Assembly: GCF_016583765.1 (NCBI RefSeq)
Contig: NZ_NRRR01000002.1
Span: 271,302-335,301 of the forward strand
From: Chromatium weissei
GTDB lineage: Bacteria > Pseudomonadota > Gammaproteobacteria > Chromatiales > Chromatiaceae
Length of the DNA: 64,000 bases
Reading direction: 5' to 3'
The number at the start of each line of letters is the position of its first letter. Position 1 is the stretch's first letter. Of the stretch, positions 43,598-51,958 are shown piece after piece. The notes under the pieces are model-generated. The model was not told where the DNA came from. It searched no databases and saw nothing but the letters and a program-made list of their open reading frames with translations. The translations under genes were made by a program, and so were the position numbers.

Positions 43598-44932
43598 TCA
43601 CATTGCCAAACAGGTTTGCGCCATCGTCATTAAATCAACTCGCGCTCGTAACCGCCGCGATAACATTGCTGAACCCATGAATTTGCGATGTAAAAACATG
43701 GTTTCTGCAGCCGGAACGCTGGTAAATACACCAGAATGTAATAATTCCCGTCCACGTAAAAAAACCCGTTCAAATAAATCGGATGCTCCGAAATCATAAT
43801 GTCCGGGTTGACGCAATGGTTCTGCAGATAAACACAGCATGTCAACCATCGCTTCCATTTGTTCATGCGAATCATTCGCACCCATATAACCGAGTGCGAC
43901 GGCTGCTGCGCGCATTTCGGTACGGTCATTCTGAATTGACGCACGAAATAAATGCCGGTATTGCTCCACTAAATGTGGTTCCACGTGCTGCGTTGCGCCA
44001 AAATCTAATAACACAATGCGTTGATTCGCCGCATCATATAAATAGTTACTAAAATTGGGATCGGTTTGCACCAATGCGAATTCAAATAACTCTCGCAAGG
44101 TTAAGCGCATTAATAGTGTTGCAGCGCGATCACGTTCGGCGCGGCGATAATTTGAATTTGCTAATTGATCAACCGGTACGCCTTCGGCAAAATCCATTGC
44201 TAAAATGCTCGGCGTGGATAAATCGCGGTGAATACTCGGAATGAAAAAATCGGAATCATCGCCCAATTGCGCTCGATACGCATCCATTGCATTGGCTTCA
44301 GCAGCGTAATCCGCTTCGCGGTGTAATTGCCGCCGCGCTTCATTCATATACGGTGTGATGTCAATTCCCGGTGGAGTCATGCCAAATGTTTTTCCGAAAA
44401 ACATCAGGTTATCAATATCGCTATCAATACTTTCGCGCACACCGGGGAATTGAATTTTGAGCGCCAATTGGCGACCGTCACGCGTTTCAGCGCGATGCAC
44501 TTGCCCAATTGATGCAGCAGCAATCGGTGTGAAATCAAAGCGTTTGAAGCGTTTATTCCAATTCGCACCGTATTCACGTTCCAATACTTTTGACAATTGA
44601 CTTAATGGCATTGGTTCGGCGCGATCACGCAATGCGCTCAGAATTTCAGCGGCTTCCGGTGTCAACATGTCGGTTCCATCCATCGACATCAGTTGTCCCA
44701 TTTTCATCGCCGCGCCGCGCATTCGCGCCAGCCGATCCGTGAAACGGCGCGTGTGTTCTGGCGAAATTTGCACTCGCGTTGGCTGCGCATTGCCGCGATT
44801 TCGGGCGATTTCAATTAAACCTTTCACGCCAATTCCGGCAGCAATATCGCCAGTGGCGCGCCCGAAATGCCAGAGGCGACTGAGGCGTTTGCTGGGCACT
44901 GCGGAACCACGAGAGTTTGAAAAGTGAGACAT
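43598..44932 (-). CDS. UbiB/ADCK (ABC1) family atypical kinase
   Basis: 444 residues. The family KxGQ motif is present in MRGAAMKMGQLMSMDG. The Ala-rich nucleotide loop FTPIAAASIGQVHRAETRDG, KIQFPG with the catalytic Lys, TDPNFSNYLYD, and the metal-binding LLDFGATQHV all follow. UbiB-like proteins support coenzyme Q synthesis; the soluble character (no C-terminal membrane pair) places it nearer to the COQ8/AarF-like second clade. The role here is not certain. It reads towards the ferritin-like gene with a gap of 42 bp. Confidence 0.88.
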   Translation of the reverse strand: MSHFSNSRGSAVPSKRLSRLWHFGRATGDIAAGIGVKGLIEIARNRGNAQPTRVQISPEHTRRFTDRLARMRGAAMKMGQLMSMDGTDMLTPEAAEILSALRDRAEPMPLSQLSKVLEREYGANWNKRFKRFDFTPIAAASIGQVHRAETRDGRQLALKIQFPGVRESIDSDIDNLMFFGKTFGMTPPGIDITPYMNEARRQLHREADYAAEANAMDAYRAQLGDDSDFFIPSIHRDLSTPSILAMDFAEGVPVDQLANSNYRRAERDRAATLLMRLTLRELFEFALVQTDPNFSNYLYDAANQRIVLLDFGATQHVEPHLVEQYRHLFRASIQNDRTEMRAAAVALGYMGANDSHEQMEAMVDMLCLSAEPLRQPGHYDFGASDLFERVFLRGRELLHSGVFTSVPAAETMFLHRKFMGSAMLSRRLRARVDLMTMAQTCLAM

Positions 44933-45065
44933 TACGTTGATTTTCCTAAGTAAAGTGACCGTTGTTGCTGACGGAGCCGAGATTCAACGGATGTATTTAA
45001 TGAATCACTTTAGTGTCGTCGCGGATGAAAAAGTTTCATCTGTCATTCATTGCTTGTGAATGACG

Positions 45066-45713
45066 TTAATCCATTTGCAGAAAATCATTCATTTCTTCTT
45101 GCTCGATTTTGAAGAGTTCTGTTTTTAATGTCGTATTGCGCTGGGCTTGACTAAAATTCAAGCGCGTTTCTTGACCAAAGGTGTCGTACATAATCAGGCT
45201 ATCTAAGGTGTCTTTACCAAATCCCAATTCAATTTTGACGACATCGGTATCCTGATCTTTAGGTGTGAGTTCTACCCAATCACGCCCATCAGTGCTTTCA
45301 ATGGTTTTAATTGTAAAGTGCGTGGCAATGGGTTCTCGATTTGCCAGTAAAAGTGCTGGCGTTCCGCGCAGCGCATCTTCTTGGTTTTGATGTGAAACCT
45401 GCTGCAAATCAACATCATGTAAATAAACGCGCTGCCCATCGGCAACGATAACCTGTTGAGTTGGGCTGTCATATTCCCAGCGAAAACGCCCCGGTCGTTG
45501 TAAATATAATGTGCCGTGCGCTTCTAACATTTGCGAATGATCGGCATTAAAAGTGTATTGCTCAAACTTCGCAGTTAATGTATTCAAGTTTGCTAAATAC
45601 GCATCGACGCGATTGGTTTCATCCGCATGGGCAATTGCACTTCCACATAGCAATAGTATTCCGCACGCGGTGCGTGGTTGAATAACGAATTTCATTCTAA
45701 AAAAACGCAACAT
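45066..45713 (-). CDS. lolA: Outer-membrane lipoprotein carrier LolA
   Basis: 215 residues. Signal peptide to GSAIAHA, then the LolA beta-sheet domain: LNTLTAKFEQYTFNADHS, HGTLYLQRPGRFRWEYDSPTQQVIVADGQRVYLHDVDLQQV. It shuttles lipoproteins across the periplasm. Start: ATG at 45713 with AGGA 9 nt before it. It follows ftsK at 2 bp, the standard gammaproteobacterial ftsK-lolA pair. Confidence 0.95.
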   Translation of the reverse strand: MLRFFRMKFVIQPRTACGILLLCGSAIAHADETNRVDAYLANLNTLTAKFEQYTFNADHSQMLEAHGTLYLQRPGRFRWEYDSPTQQVIVADGQRVYLHDVDLQQVSHQNQEDALRGTPALLLANREPIATHFTIKTIESTDGRDWVELTPKDQDTDVVKIELGFGKDTLDSLIMYDTFGQETRLNFSQAQRNTTLKTELFKIEQEEMNDFLQMD

Positions 45714-45715
45714 GA

Positions 45716-48130
45716 TTATTGATCCTGACTCGTTGAAGATGCCAATACGCGATGGCGACCATTATGGTCTGCCGCATCGATAATGCCGCTTTGTTCCATA
45801 TCGGCAATGATGCGCACTGCGCGCTGAGAACTGATTTTGAATTGCCGTTGCAAACTCGGTTGTGAGGCGCGTCCTGCCGAGCGCACATAGATGACGGCAT
45901 CGTTAAACAGCGGATCAGGCGCGTTATCGTGTGTTTCCGTCACCGTTTCGCGCAGCAGTGACGACGCGATTGGTGCTTGATTTTCCCAATTGCCGAGCTG
46001 CTGTTGCAGAAATTCCACCACGCGACTGACTTCATCTTCCGTTACCAAAGCGCCGTGCACCCGCTGCGGCACGTTGCTGGTCGATGCGAGATACAGCATA
46101 TCGCCCAGCCCGAGCAGATGTTCCGCGCCACCCTGTTCAATGATGAGTCGTGACTCGGTGCGCGAGGCCAACTGCAATGCGATGCGTGTCGGCAAATTGG
46201 TTTTTAATTCATCGGTTAACGCGGTGCTTGCCGGTTGCGCGGTGGCCAAAATGAAATGAATTCCGGCGGCTCGTGCCTTTTGTGTGAGATGCGCCAGCAC
46301 TGCGGCTGTTTGTGCGTTTGCTTCCAATAATTCAACAACTTCTGCGATCACCACCACAAGATAAGGCAATCGCTGCCATCGCTGACCGGCAGCATTTGGC
46401 ATCTCGCTGCTCGGTGCGGTGAAGTCGAGATTCGTCGTCTCAGTCGCACGCATTTCCGCAATGTATTGGTTGTAACCGCTGATGTTGCGCACGCCCAATT
46501 TAATCATCAGCCGATAACGGCGCTCCATTTCGTCAATGCACCAGCGCAGCGCCCGCGCTGCCAGTGGAGCCTCGGTGATGACTGGAGCGAGTAAATGCGG
46601 CAATTCGGCATAAGCAGTGAAATGCGGCAAGCCATCATCCAGCAACAGCAGCCGCATACTTTTGGGACTGGATTTGAATAACAGACTTAAAATCATCGCG
46701 TTAAGTGCAACGGATTTACCCGCGCCGGTCATGCCAGCCAGCAAAATATGCGGCAAGCGCGTCAAATCAACGACAACCGGCAGTCCCGAGATATTGCTGC
46801 CGAGTGCAATGGTCAGCGGTGCAGTGGCTTTTTGATATTCCGGCGTATCAAGCAGCTCGCGTAAACGAATGTGCTGGCGCTGTGGATTGGGAATTTCAAT
46901 GCCAATCAGCGCGTGACCCGGAGCCATTTCCACCAAACGCACATTGGCGATTTCCAGTGCGCGCACCAAATCCGGCAATAAGCGATTGAGTTTATTGGCT
47001 TTCATGCCGGGTGGCAGTTGCAATTCAAACAGCGTCACCACTGGTCCCGGATACACCGCCACCACGCGCACCGCCAAACCGAGATCAGCCAAATGGGCTT
47101 CCACCGCGCAGGACAATTCCTCAATTTCTTCCGCTGAATGCTCCACCTTGACCGCAGTTGAAGCCGTCAACAGTTCCAGCGACGGGCGTGCCGAGACTCG
47201 CGCCACAGGAAGCGATTCGACCTCCGGCGCAGCAGATGAAGACGCAGCAGCGGTCGCAGTTTTTTTTTGCGTGATGTCCGGCGCTTCGATTTCGGTTTCG
47301 GCGCTGGGCGCGGGTGTGGCGAATGACGGCGTGACTGGACAGGGTTTGCCCGTGTGATCAAACGGCGGTTCTGACGGATTGAGCAGTTTTAGCGTTTGCG
47401 GCAATCCCGCTGCAATCGGCACCGTGACGACCGGTTTCACTGCTGGCGCTGGCGCAGTCTCGAAAACAGCAATATCGCTTGGTGCTGCGGCTGGCTGCTT
47501 GCCCGTGCCGCCGAGTTTCGAGAATGCGGAATTCATCCATCGCAACAGCAAATCACCGAATTGATCGAGCAGATGCAGCAGCGAAATACCTGAAAAAACA
47601 ATGATGCTCACCGCCAACGCGCCAGTCAGTAACACATCGGTTCCCGGCGCATTGAATGACGCAAGCATTTGCGTTTTAACCAGCATTCCCAAACCGCCGC
47701 CCGAGCCGTTCGGTAAACGCAGACCAAAGGTGCTGACATGCAGCGACAAATAACCGCAGCCTGCGGCTAAAATCACCACAAAACCGAGCCACCGCAGCAC
47801 CATCAGCCACACGCGCAGTGCCGGTTCTTCACCGTGTCCACGAAATACCGTCCACGCGCTCCACGCCAACATGAACGGCAATAAATACGCAAAGAATCCG
47901 AGCAGATAAAACGCAATATCTGCAAACCATGCGCCCGCTGGACCGCCCGCGTTGGTGACGATTTCCGTTTCACCGACATGAGACCAGCAGGGGTCTTTAT
48001 CGGAATAACTCATCAGTGAGAGCGCCAAATACACCGCCACACACAAACATGCCCACAGCGCACCTTCGCGCAGCGCCTGTTCTACATGATCGCTAAATGT
48101 CATTTGCCCGTAGCGGGTCGCCTGTGCCAT
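45716..48130 (-). CDS. ftsK: DNA translocase FtsK with altered Walker B and IDPK motifs
   Basis: About 804 residues. Four N-terminal membrane helices (~20-185) and a linker (~190-340) precede a RecA-like motor with Walker A HILLAGMTGAGKSVALNAM and a C-terminal gamma winged helix (LQRQFKISSQRAVRIIADMEQSGIIDAADHNGRHRVLA). Unusual: Walker B of FtsK (VVxVDEFADLM) reads LVVVIAEVVELLE, with Ala596 for the Asp. The MIDPKMLELS segment reads LLDDGLPHFT. ATQRPSVDVITG reads ATAQPASTALTD. Position next to lolA says it is the ordinary ftsK. Start: ATG at 48130, GGAGG 10 nt upstream; TTG at 48139 lies too close to that site. Confidence 0.93.
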   Translation of the reverse strand: MAQATRYGQMTFSDHVEQALREGALWACLCVAVYLALSLMSYSDKDPCWSHVGETEIVTNAGGPAGAWFADIAFYLLGFFAYLLPFMLAWSAWTVFRGHGEEPALRVWLMVLRWLGFVVILAAGCGYLSLHVSTFGLRLPNGSGGGLGMLVKTQMLASFNAPGTDVLLTGALAVSIIVFSGISLLHLLDQFGDLLLRWMNSAFSKLGGTGKQPAAAPSDIAVFETAPAPAVKPVVTVPIAAGLPQTLKLLNPSEPPFDHTGKPCPVTPSFATPAPSAETEIEAPDITQKKTATAAASSSAAPEVESLPVARVSARPSLELLTASTAVKVEHSAEEIEELSCAVEAHLADLGLAVRVVAVYPGPVVTLFELQLPPGMKANKLNRLLPDLVRALEIANVRLVEMAPGHALIGIEIPNPQRQHIRLRELLDTPEYQKATAPLTIALGSNISGLPVVVDLTRLPHILLAGMTGAGKSVALNAMILSLLFKSSPKSMRLLLLDDGLPHFTAYAELPHLLAPVITEAPLAARALRWCIDEMERRYRLMIKLGVRNISGYNQYIAEMRATETTNLDFTAPSSEMPNAAGQRWQRLPYLVVVIAEVVELLEANAQTAAVLAHLTQKARAAGIHFILATAQPASTALTDELKTNLPTRIALQLASRTESRLIIEQGGAEHLLGLGDMLYLASTSNVPQRVHGALVTEDEVSRVVEFLQQQLGNWENQAPIASSLLRETVTETHDNAPDPLFNDAVIYVRSAGRASQPSLQRQFKISSQRAVRIIADMEQSGIIDAADHNGRHRVLASSTSQDQ

Positions 48131-48210
48131 CGAAATCAAACCTCCAAAAATGCTGCATCATTCTAATCGGATCGTTATTTTTCCGTGCATTTCGCCGGTA
48201 TCGGTTGTTA

Positions 48211-48256
48211 GTTGTCAGTGATCAGTTGTCAGTGACAACGTGTTTTGACTGACAAC
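48211..48256. repeat. GTTGTCAGT palindromic intergenic repeats between ftsK and smc
   Basis: GTTGTCAGT occurs at 48211 and 48225, and its inverse ACTGACAAC at 48248. 48225-48239 is also a 15-bp palindrome (GTTGTCA-G-TGACAAC). Similar TGACAAC/AGTTGTCA fragments lie in other intergenic gaps (about 3295, 9200-9280, 10438, 62767-62803). Confidence 0.6.
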
Positions 48257-48294
48257 CTTGTCCTAACCGCTTCATCCTGTTCAGGTCACTTTTT

Positions 48295-51200
48295 ATGCGC
48301 CTCGAAAAAATTCGCTTGACGGGTTTCAAATCATTCGTTGATTCGACCACCGTTCACTTTCCCAGCAATCTCTGCGGCGTGGTCGGCCCGAACGGCTGCG
48401 GCAAATCCAATTTGATCGACGCGGTGCGCTGGGTGATGGGTGAAAGCTCCGCTCGAATGCTGCGCGGCGACGCGATGAGTGATGTCATTTTCAACGGCAG
48501 CAGCACCCGCAAACCGTTGACCAGCGCCAGCGTGGAATTGGTCTTTGATAACCGTGACGGACGCGCTGGCGGAGCCTATGCCGCGTTTGCTCAGATCGCA
48601 GTGAAGCGCGAAGTGGCGCGAGATGGACAGGCTGGTTATTTCCTCAACGGCACGCGCTGTCGACGACGCGATATTCAAGATTTGTTTCTCGGCACGGGTT
48701 TGGGGCCGCGCTCTTACGCCATCATCGAGCAGGGCATGATTGCGCGCATCATCGAAGCGCGACCGGAAGAATTGCGGCTGTTTGTGGAAGAAGCGGCGGG
48801 CATTTCCAAATTCAAAGAGCGGCGACGCGAAACCGAGCAGCATCTCAGTCACACGCGTGACAACTTGGCACGACTCGACGATGTGCGCGATGAAGTCAGC
48901 AAACAATTACAACATCTTGAACGTCAAGCCAGTCACGCCGAGAAATACACGCAACTCCGTCAAGAAGAAACGCAGTTGGAATTGGAATTAACCGCGTTGC
49001 GCTGGCGCACATTGAATGACGACATTCAAGCGCACGAACGCCAACTTGTCGCTGCGCACACCGTTGCCGAAGTTGCAGTTGCCGATCAACAGCGGGTGGA
49101 TAGCGCGCTTGCCACGCAGCGCGACGCACATCAGCTCGCCATCGCCGCCGCCAATGACGTGCAAACACAGGTTCACGCTTGCAACGCCGACATCGCGCAA
49201 CTGGAACAGGCGATCACCTTTGCTGGTGAATTGCGCCAGCGGCAGGAAAGCGAATTTCTTCAATTACAACAGTCGCTTGATGACATCGCCGCGCATTTGC
49301 AGCAGGAGCACAATCGCTCCACCGAACGCACCGCCGCGTTGATAGACGATGAAGCCGCGTGGCAACACGCCGAGCAGCAAGTGCAGAACGCCATGACTGC
49401 CGTCGCCGCTGCCGAGGTGCAACTTCGTGCTTGGGAAACCGATTGGGAATCCTTTGATCGGCGCGCCGCGCAACCGGCAGCACAGGCGCAGTCAGAACGA
49501 ACACAACTCACCGCATTGGAACAGCGGCTGACACGCAATCAAGAGCGTTTACAACGACTGATTACGGAACGCACGCGCCTGCAAGCCGATGATGTCAGTG
49601 CCCAGTTGGCGGAATTGCGCACCGATGTCGCTGATGACGACGCGCAACGGAACGCGCTCGAAGCCGCGCATCAACGGCATTGCGATGCGGTGGCGCAGTA
49701 CGACACTCTGTTACAGCAACAACTGCAATCGCTTGACCATTTGCGTTGCGGATTACAGGAATCGAAAGGACGGCTGGCCGCACTCACCGCATTACAAGAT
49801 GCCGCGCTCGCCGCGCAAGACCACGAACGCAACGACTGGTTAGCCGCAGCGGGTTTGGCAAGAGCACCAATTTTAATCAATGACTTGCAAGTCAATGACG
49901 GCTGGGCACTGGCGACGGAGCTGGCGCTCGGCGAGGCGCTGCGAGCAGTCGCCGTGACCGATTTATCGCGTTACGGCAAATCGAACGCGAACTTGCCGTC
50001 GGGACTGGTGCTGATTGACACCAGCGCCAGCGAAGACGTGTCCGCTTCTTTCGACGCGCTGACTGCGCAGATGCACACGCACTGGCCGCTGATGCATTTG
50101 CTGGGCGCGGTGCGCGTGGCTGAAAATTTGCCCGAGGCGCTCGAACGTCGCTCGCAATTGGCCATTGGCGAACGGTTCATCACGCGTGATGGCGTGCAAG
50201 TCGGTTCCAATTGGTTGGCGACTCCAGTGGCAGCGACGGGGCGCGGCGCATTGGAACGCATGGAGGCAATTCACACGCTGCGTCAGATGATTGCGGACGG
50301 CGTGGCGTGGGAAAGCAAGTTGAATGCGGAAATCGCTGAATTGCGGCGAAATCGCGCTATCGCCGATCAAGCACGCGTGGCGATGGAGCAACAGCGTCTC
50401 GTGCTGACGCAGGAGCTGGCGCAACGTCAAGCGCAATTGAGCAATTCGGAAATGCGTCACGCGCATCAGCAGGAGCGGTTGCAAATGCTGACGGCGGAGT
50501 CAACGGAGCTGGAACAGCAAATCGCGGAGGTGCGCACTGAAATCGAGGAGAGCCGCGAGCAGTTGTACGACCTGTTGGATGTGGTGGACACGCTTGCCGA
50601 GCGCCGAGCGGAATTGCTGGCGCAGCGTGATCATCGACGCGAGTTGCTGGCGCTGGCGCGAGCGGATGAGCAGCAGTGCCGCGAGCAGAGTCAAACTTTG
50701 CGATTGCGCATTGAGGGCAATCGTGCGGCGCAGGCTGCCACGCTGCTGAGTGTGCGGCGAGCCGAGGAGCAGCAGACGCAACATCGTGAACGCCGCGCTG
50801 CATTGCAACTGGCATTGGCGAATGATTTGGAGCCACTGAATGCGCAACGTCAGCAGTTGGAACAGCAGCGGCAATCACAGGTGACATTGGCGGAAACGCT
50901 GGTTGCCGCGTGTCAGCGTCGTGATGAATTGGATGCTGCGGTGCACACGTTGGAATTGGAACGACAACGACTGGCGCAGGCGGTGGCGTTAAATCAGCAG
51001 CAGTTGGAAACGTTGCGGCTGGCGCAGCAGGAGCGATTGGTACGCGCACAAACGCTGGAGGAACAATTGACGGAATTGGGCACAACGGCGAACGCGGTGT
51101 TGGCAACAGTGAATGCAAAACCCGTCGACAGCGCCGCTGCTGATGTCGATGACGAAACGCGCTGGCGCGAGGCATTGGCACGAGTGCGGGCGCGCATTCA

Positions 51201-51816
51201 GCGGTTGGGTGCGATCAATCTTGCGGCTATTGATGAATTCAAAGAACTTGCTGAACGCAAAGCCTATTTGGATGCACAACACGCGGATATTGCTGGCGCA
51301 TTGGAGGCGTTGGAGCAGGCGATTCGCAAAATTGACCGCGAAACGCGCAGCCGTTTTAAGGACACGTTTGAACGAGTAAATCATGAATTTCAAGAGCTTT
51401 TTCCGAAATTATTCGGTGGCGGGCAAGCGTATTTGGAGTTGACCGAGGCGGATGTGTTGGAAGCGGGTGTGCGCGTGATGGCGCGACCGCCGGGCAAGCG
51501 CAATGCAACGATTCATCTGCTGTCGGGTGGCGAAAAGGCGTTGACTGCGGTGGCGCTCGTGTTTGCGATTTTTCAATTAAATCCCGCGCCGTTTTGTCTG
51601 CTCGATGAAGTCGATGCGCCATTGGACGATGCGAATGTGGTGCGTTTTTGCGATTTACTACAATCACTTGCGCCGCAGGTGCAGTTCATTTTTATCAGTC
51701 ACAACAAGGTCACGATGGAAAGCGCCGACCATCTGCTCGGTGTCACGATGCACGAGCCGGGCGTGTCGCGCTTGGTTGCGGTGGACGTGGCGGCAGCCGT
51801 GGCGCTGTGCGATTAA
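48295..51816 (+). CDS. smc: Chromosome segregation protein SMC
   Basis: 1173 residues. The N-terminal Walker A is VVGPNGCGKSNLIDAVRWVMGE. A coiled coil (~165-500) leads to a hinge (~510-660, NDLQVNDGWALATELALGEALRAV), then a second coiled coil (~665-1005). The C-terminal ATPase half has signature LLSGGEKALTAVALVFAIFQ and Walker B PFCLLDEVDAPLDDANV. It compacts and segregates DNA as a dimer with ScpAB. Full length. The partner genes scpA/scpB are not in the window, and zipA, the usual gammaproteobacterial downstream neighbour, is replaced by nif genes. Confidence 0.97.
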   Translation: MRLEKIRLTGFKSFVDSTTVHFPSNLCGVVGPNGCGKSNLIDAVRWVMGESSARMLRGDAMSDVIFNGSSTRKPLTSASVELVFDNRDGRAGGAYAAFAQIAVKREVARDGQAGYFLNGTRCRRRDIQDLFLGTGLGPRSYAIIEQGMIARIIEARPEELRLFVEEAAGISKFKERRRETEQHLSHTRDNLARLDDVRDEVSKQLQHLERQASHAEKYTQLRQEETQLELELTALRWRTLNDDIQAHERQLVAAHTVAEVAVADQQRVDSALATQRDAHQLAIAAANDVQTQVHACNADIAQLEQAITFAGELRQRQESEFLQLQQSLDDIAAHLQQEHNRSTERTAALIDDEAAWQHAEQQVQNAMTAVAAAEVQLRAWETDWESFDRRAAQPAAQAQSERTQLTALEQRLTRNQERLQRLITERTRLQADDVSAQLAELRTDVADDDAQRNALEAAHQRHCDAVAQYDTLLQQQLQSLDHLRCGLQESKGRLAALTALQDAALAAQDHERNDWLAAAGLARAPILINDLQVNDGWALATELALGEALRAVAVTDLSRYGKSNANLPSGLVLIDTSASEDVSASFDALTAQMHTHWPLMHLLGAVRVAENLPEALERRSQLAIGERFITRDGVQVGSNWLATPVAATGRGALERMEAIHTLRQMIADGVAWESKLNAEIAELRRNRAIADQARVAMEQQRLVLTQELAQRQAQLSNSEMRHAHQQERLQMLTAESTELEQQIAEVRTEIEESREQLYDLLDVVDTLAERRAELLAQRDHRRELLALARADEQQCREQSQTLRLRIEGNRAAQAATLLSVRRAEEQQTQHRERRAALQLALANDLEPLNAQRQQLEQQRQSQVTLAETLVAACQRRDELDAAVHTLELERQRLAQAVALNQQQLETLRLAQQERLVRAQTLEEQLTELGTTANAVLATVNAKPVDSAAADVDDETRWREALARVRARIQRLGAINLAAIDEFKELAERKAYLDAQHADIAGALEALEQAIRKIDRETRSRFKDTFERVNHEFQELFPKLFGGGQAYLELTEADVLEAGVRVMARPPGKRNATIHLLSGGEKALTAVALVFAIFQLNPAPFCLLDEVDAPLDDANVVRFCDLLQSLAPQVQFIFISHNKVTMESADHLLGVTMHEPGVSRLVAVDVAAAVALCD

Positions 51817-51836
51817 ACGTCGCTGCGGCGATCTTT

Positions 51837-51852
51837 TGTCGGAAAGCGCACA
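51837..51852 (+). promoter_or_regulatory. NifA upstream activator site
   Basis: TGT-CGGAAAGCGC-ACA fits the NifA consensus TGT-N10-ACA exactly. It lies 60 bp before the -24 element of the sigma-54 promoter in front of nifEN and about 20 bp after the smc stop. Confidence 0.7.
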
Positions 51853-51895
51853 CGTTCAACTGCAATTTTTCTCAAGTAAAACAACATCTAAAGAT

Positions 51896-51911
51896 CGGCA
51901 TGAAATCTGCT
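51896..51911 (+). promoter_or_regulatory. Sigma-54 (-24/-12) promoter for the nifEN operon
   Basis: CGGCATGAAATCTGCT matches TGGCAYR-N5-TTGC with the diagnostic GG and GC pairs exactly 10 nt apart. The start point would be near 51922, leaving a leader of about 37 nt before the nifEN ATG. A NifA site sits just upstream. Confidence 0.7.
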
Positions 51912-51958
51912 TTATTCGTCACAATGCTGTTTAACGCGATTGTTTCGGGATTGTTTGC

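Noticed and set aside
49971..51181. Long opposite-strand frames inside smc (up to 274 codons, Pro/Ala-rich)
   Set aside because: Low-complexity shadow of the smc coiled-coil codons; no family resemblance and no ribosome site.
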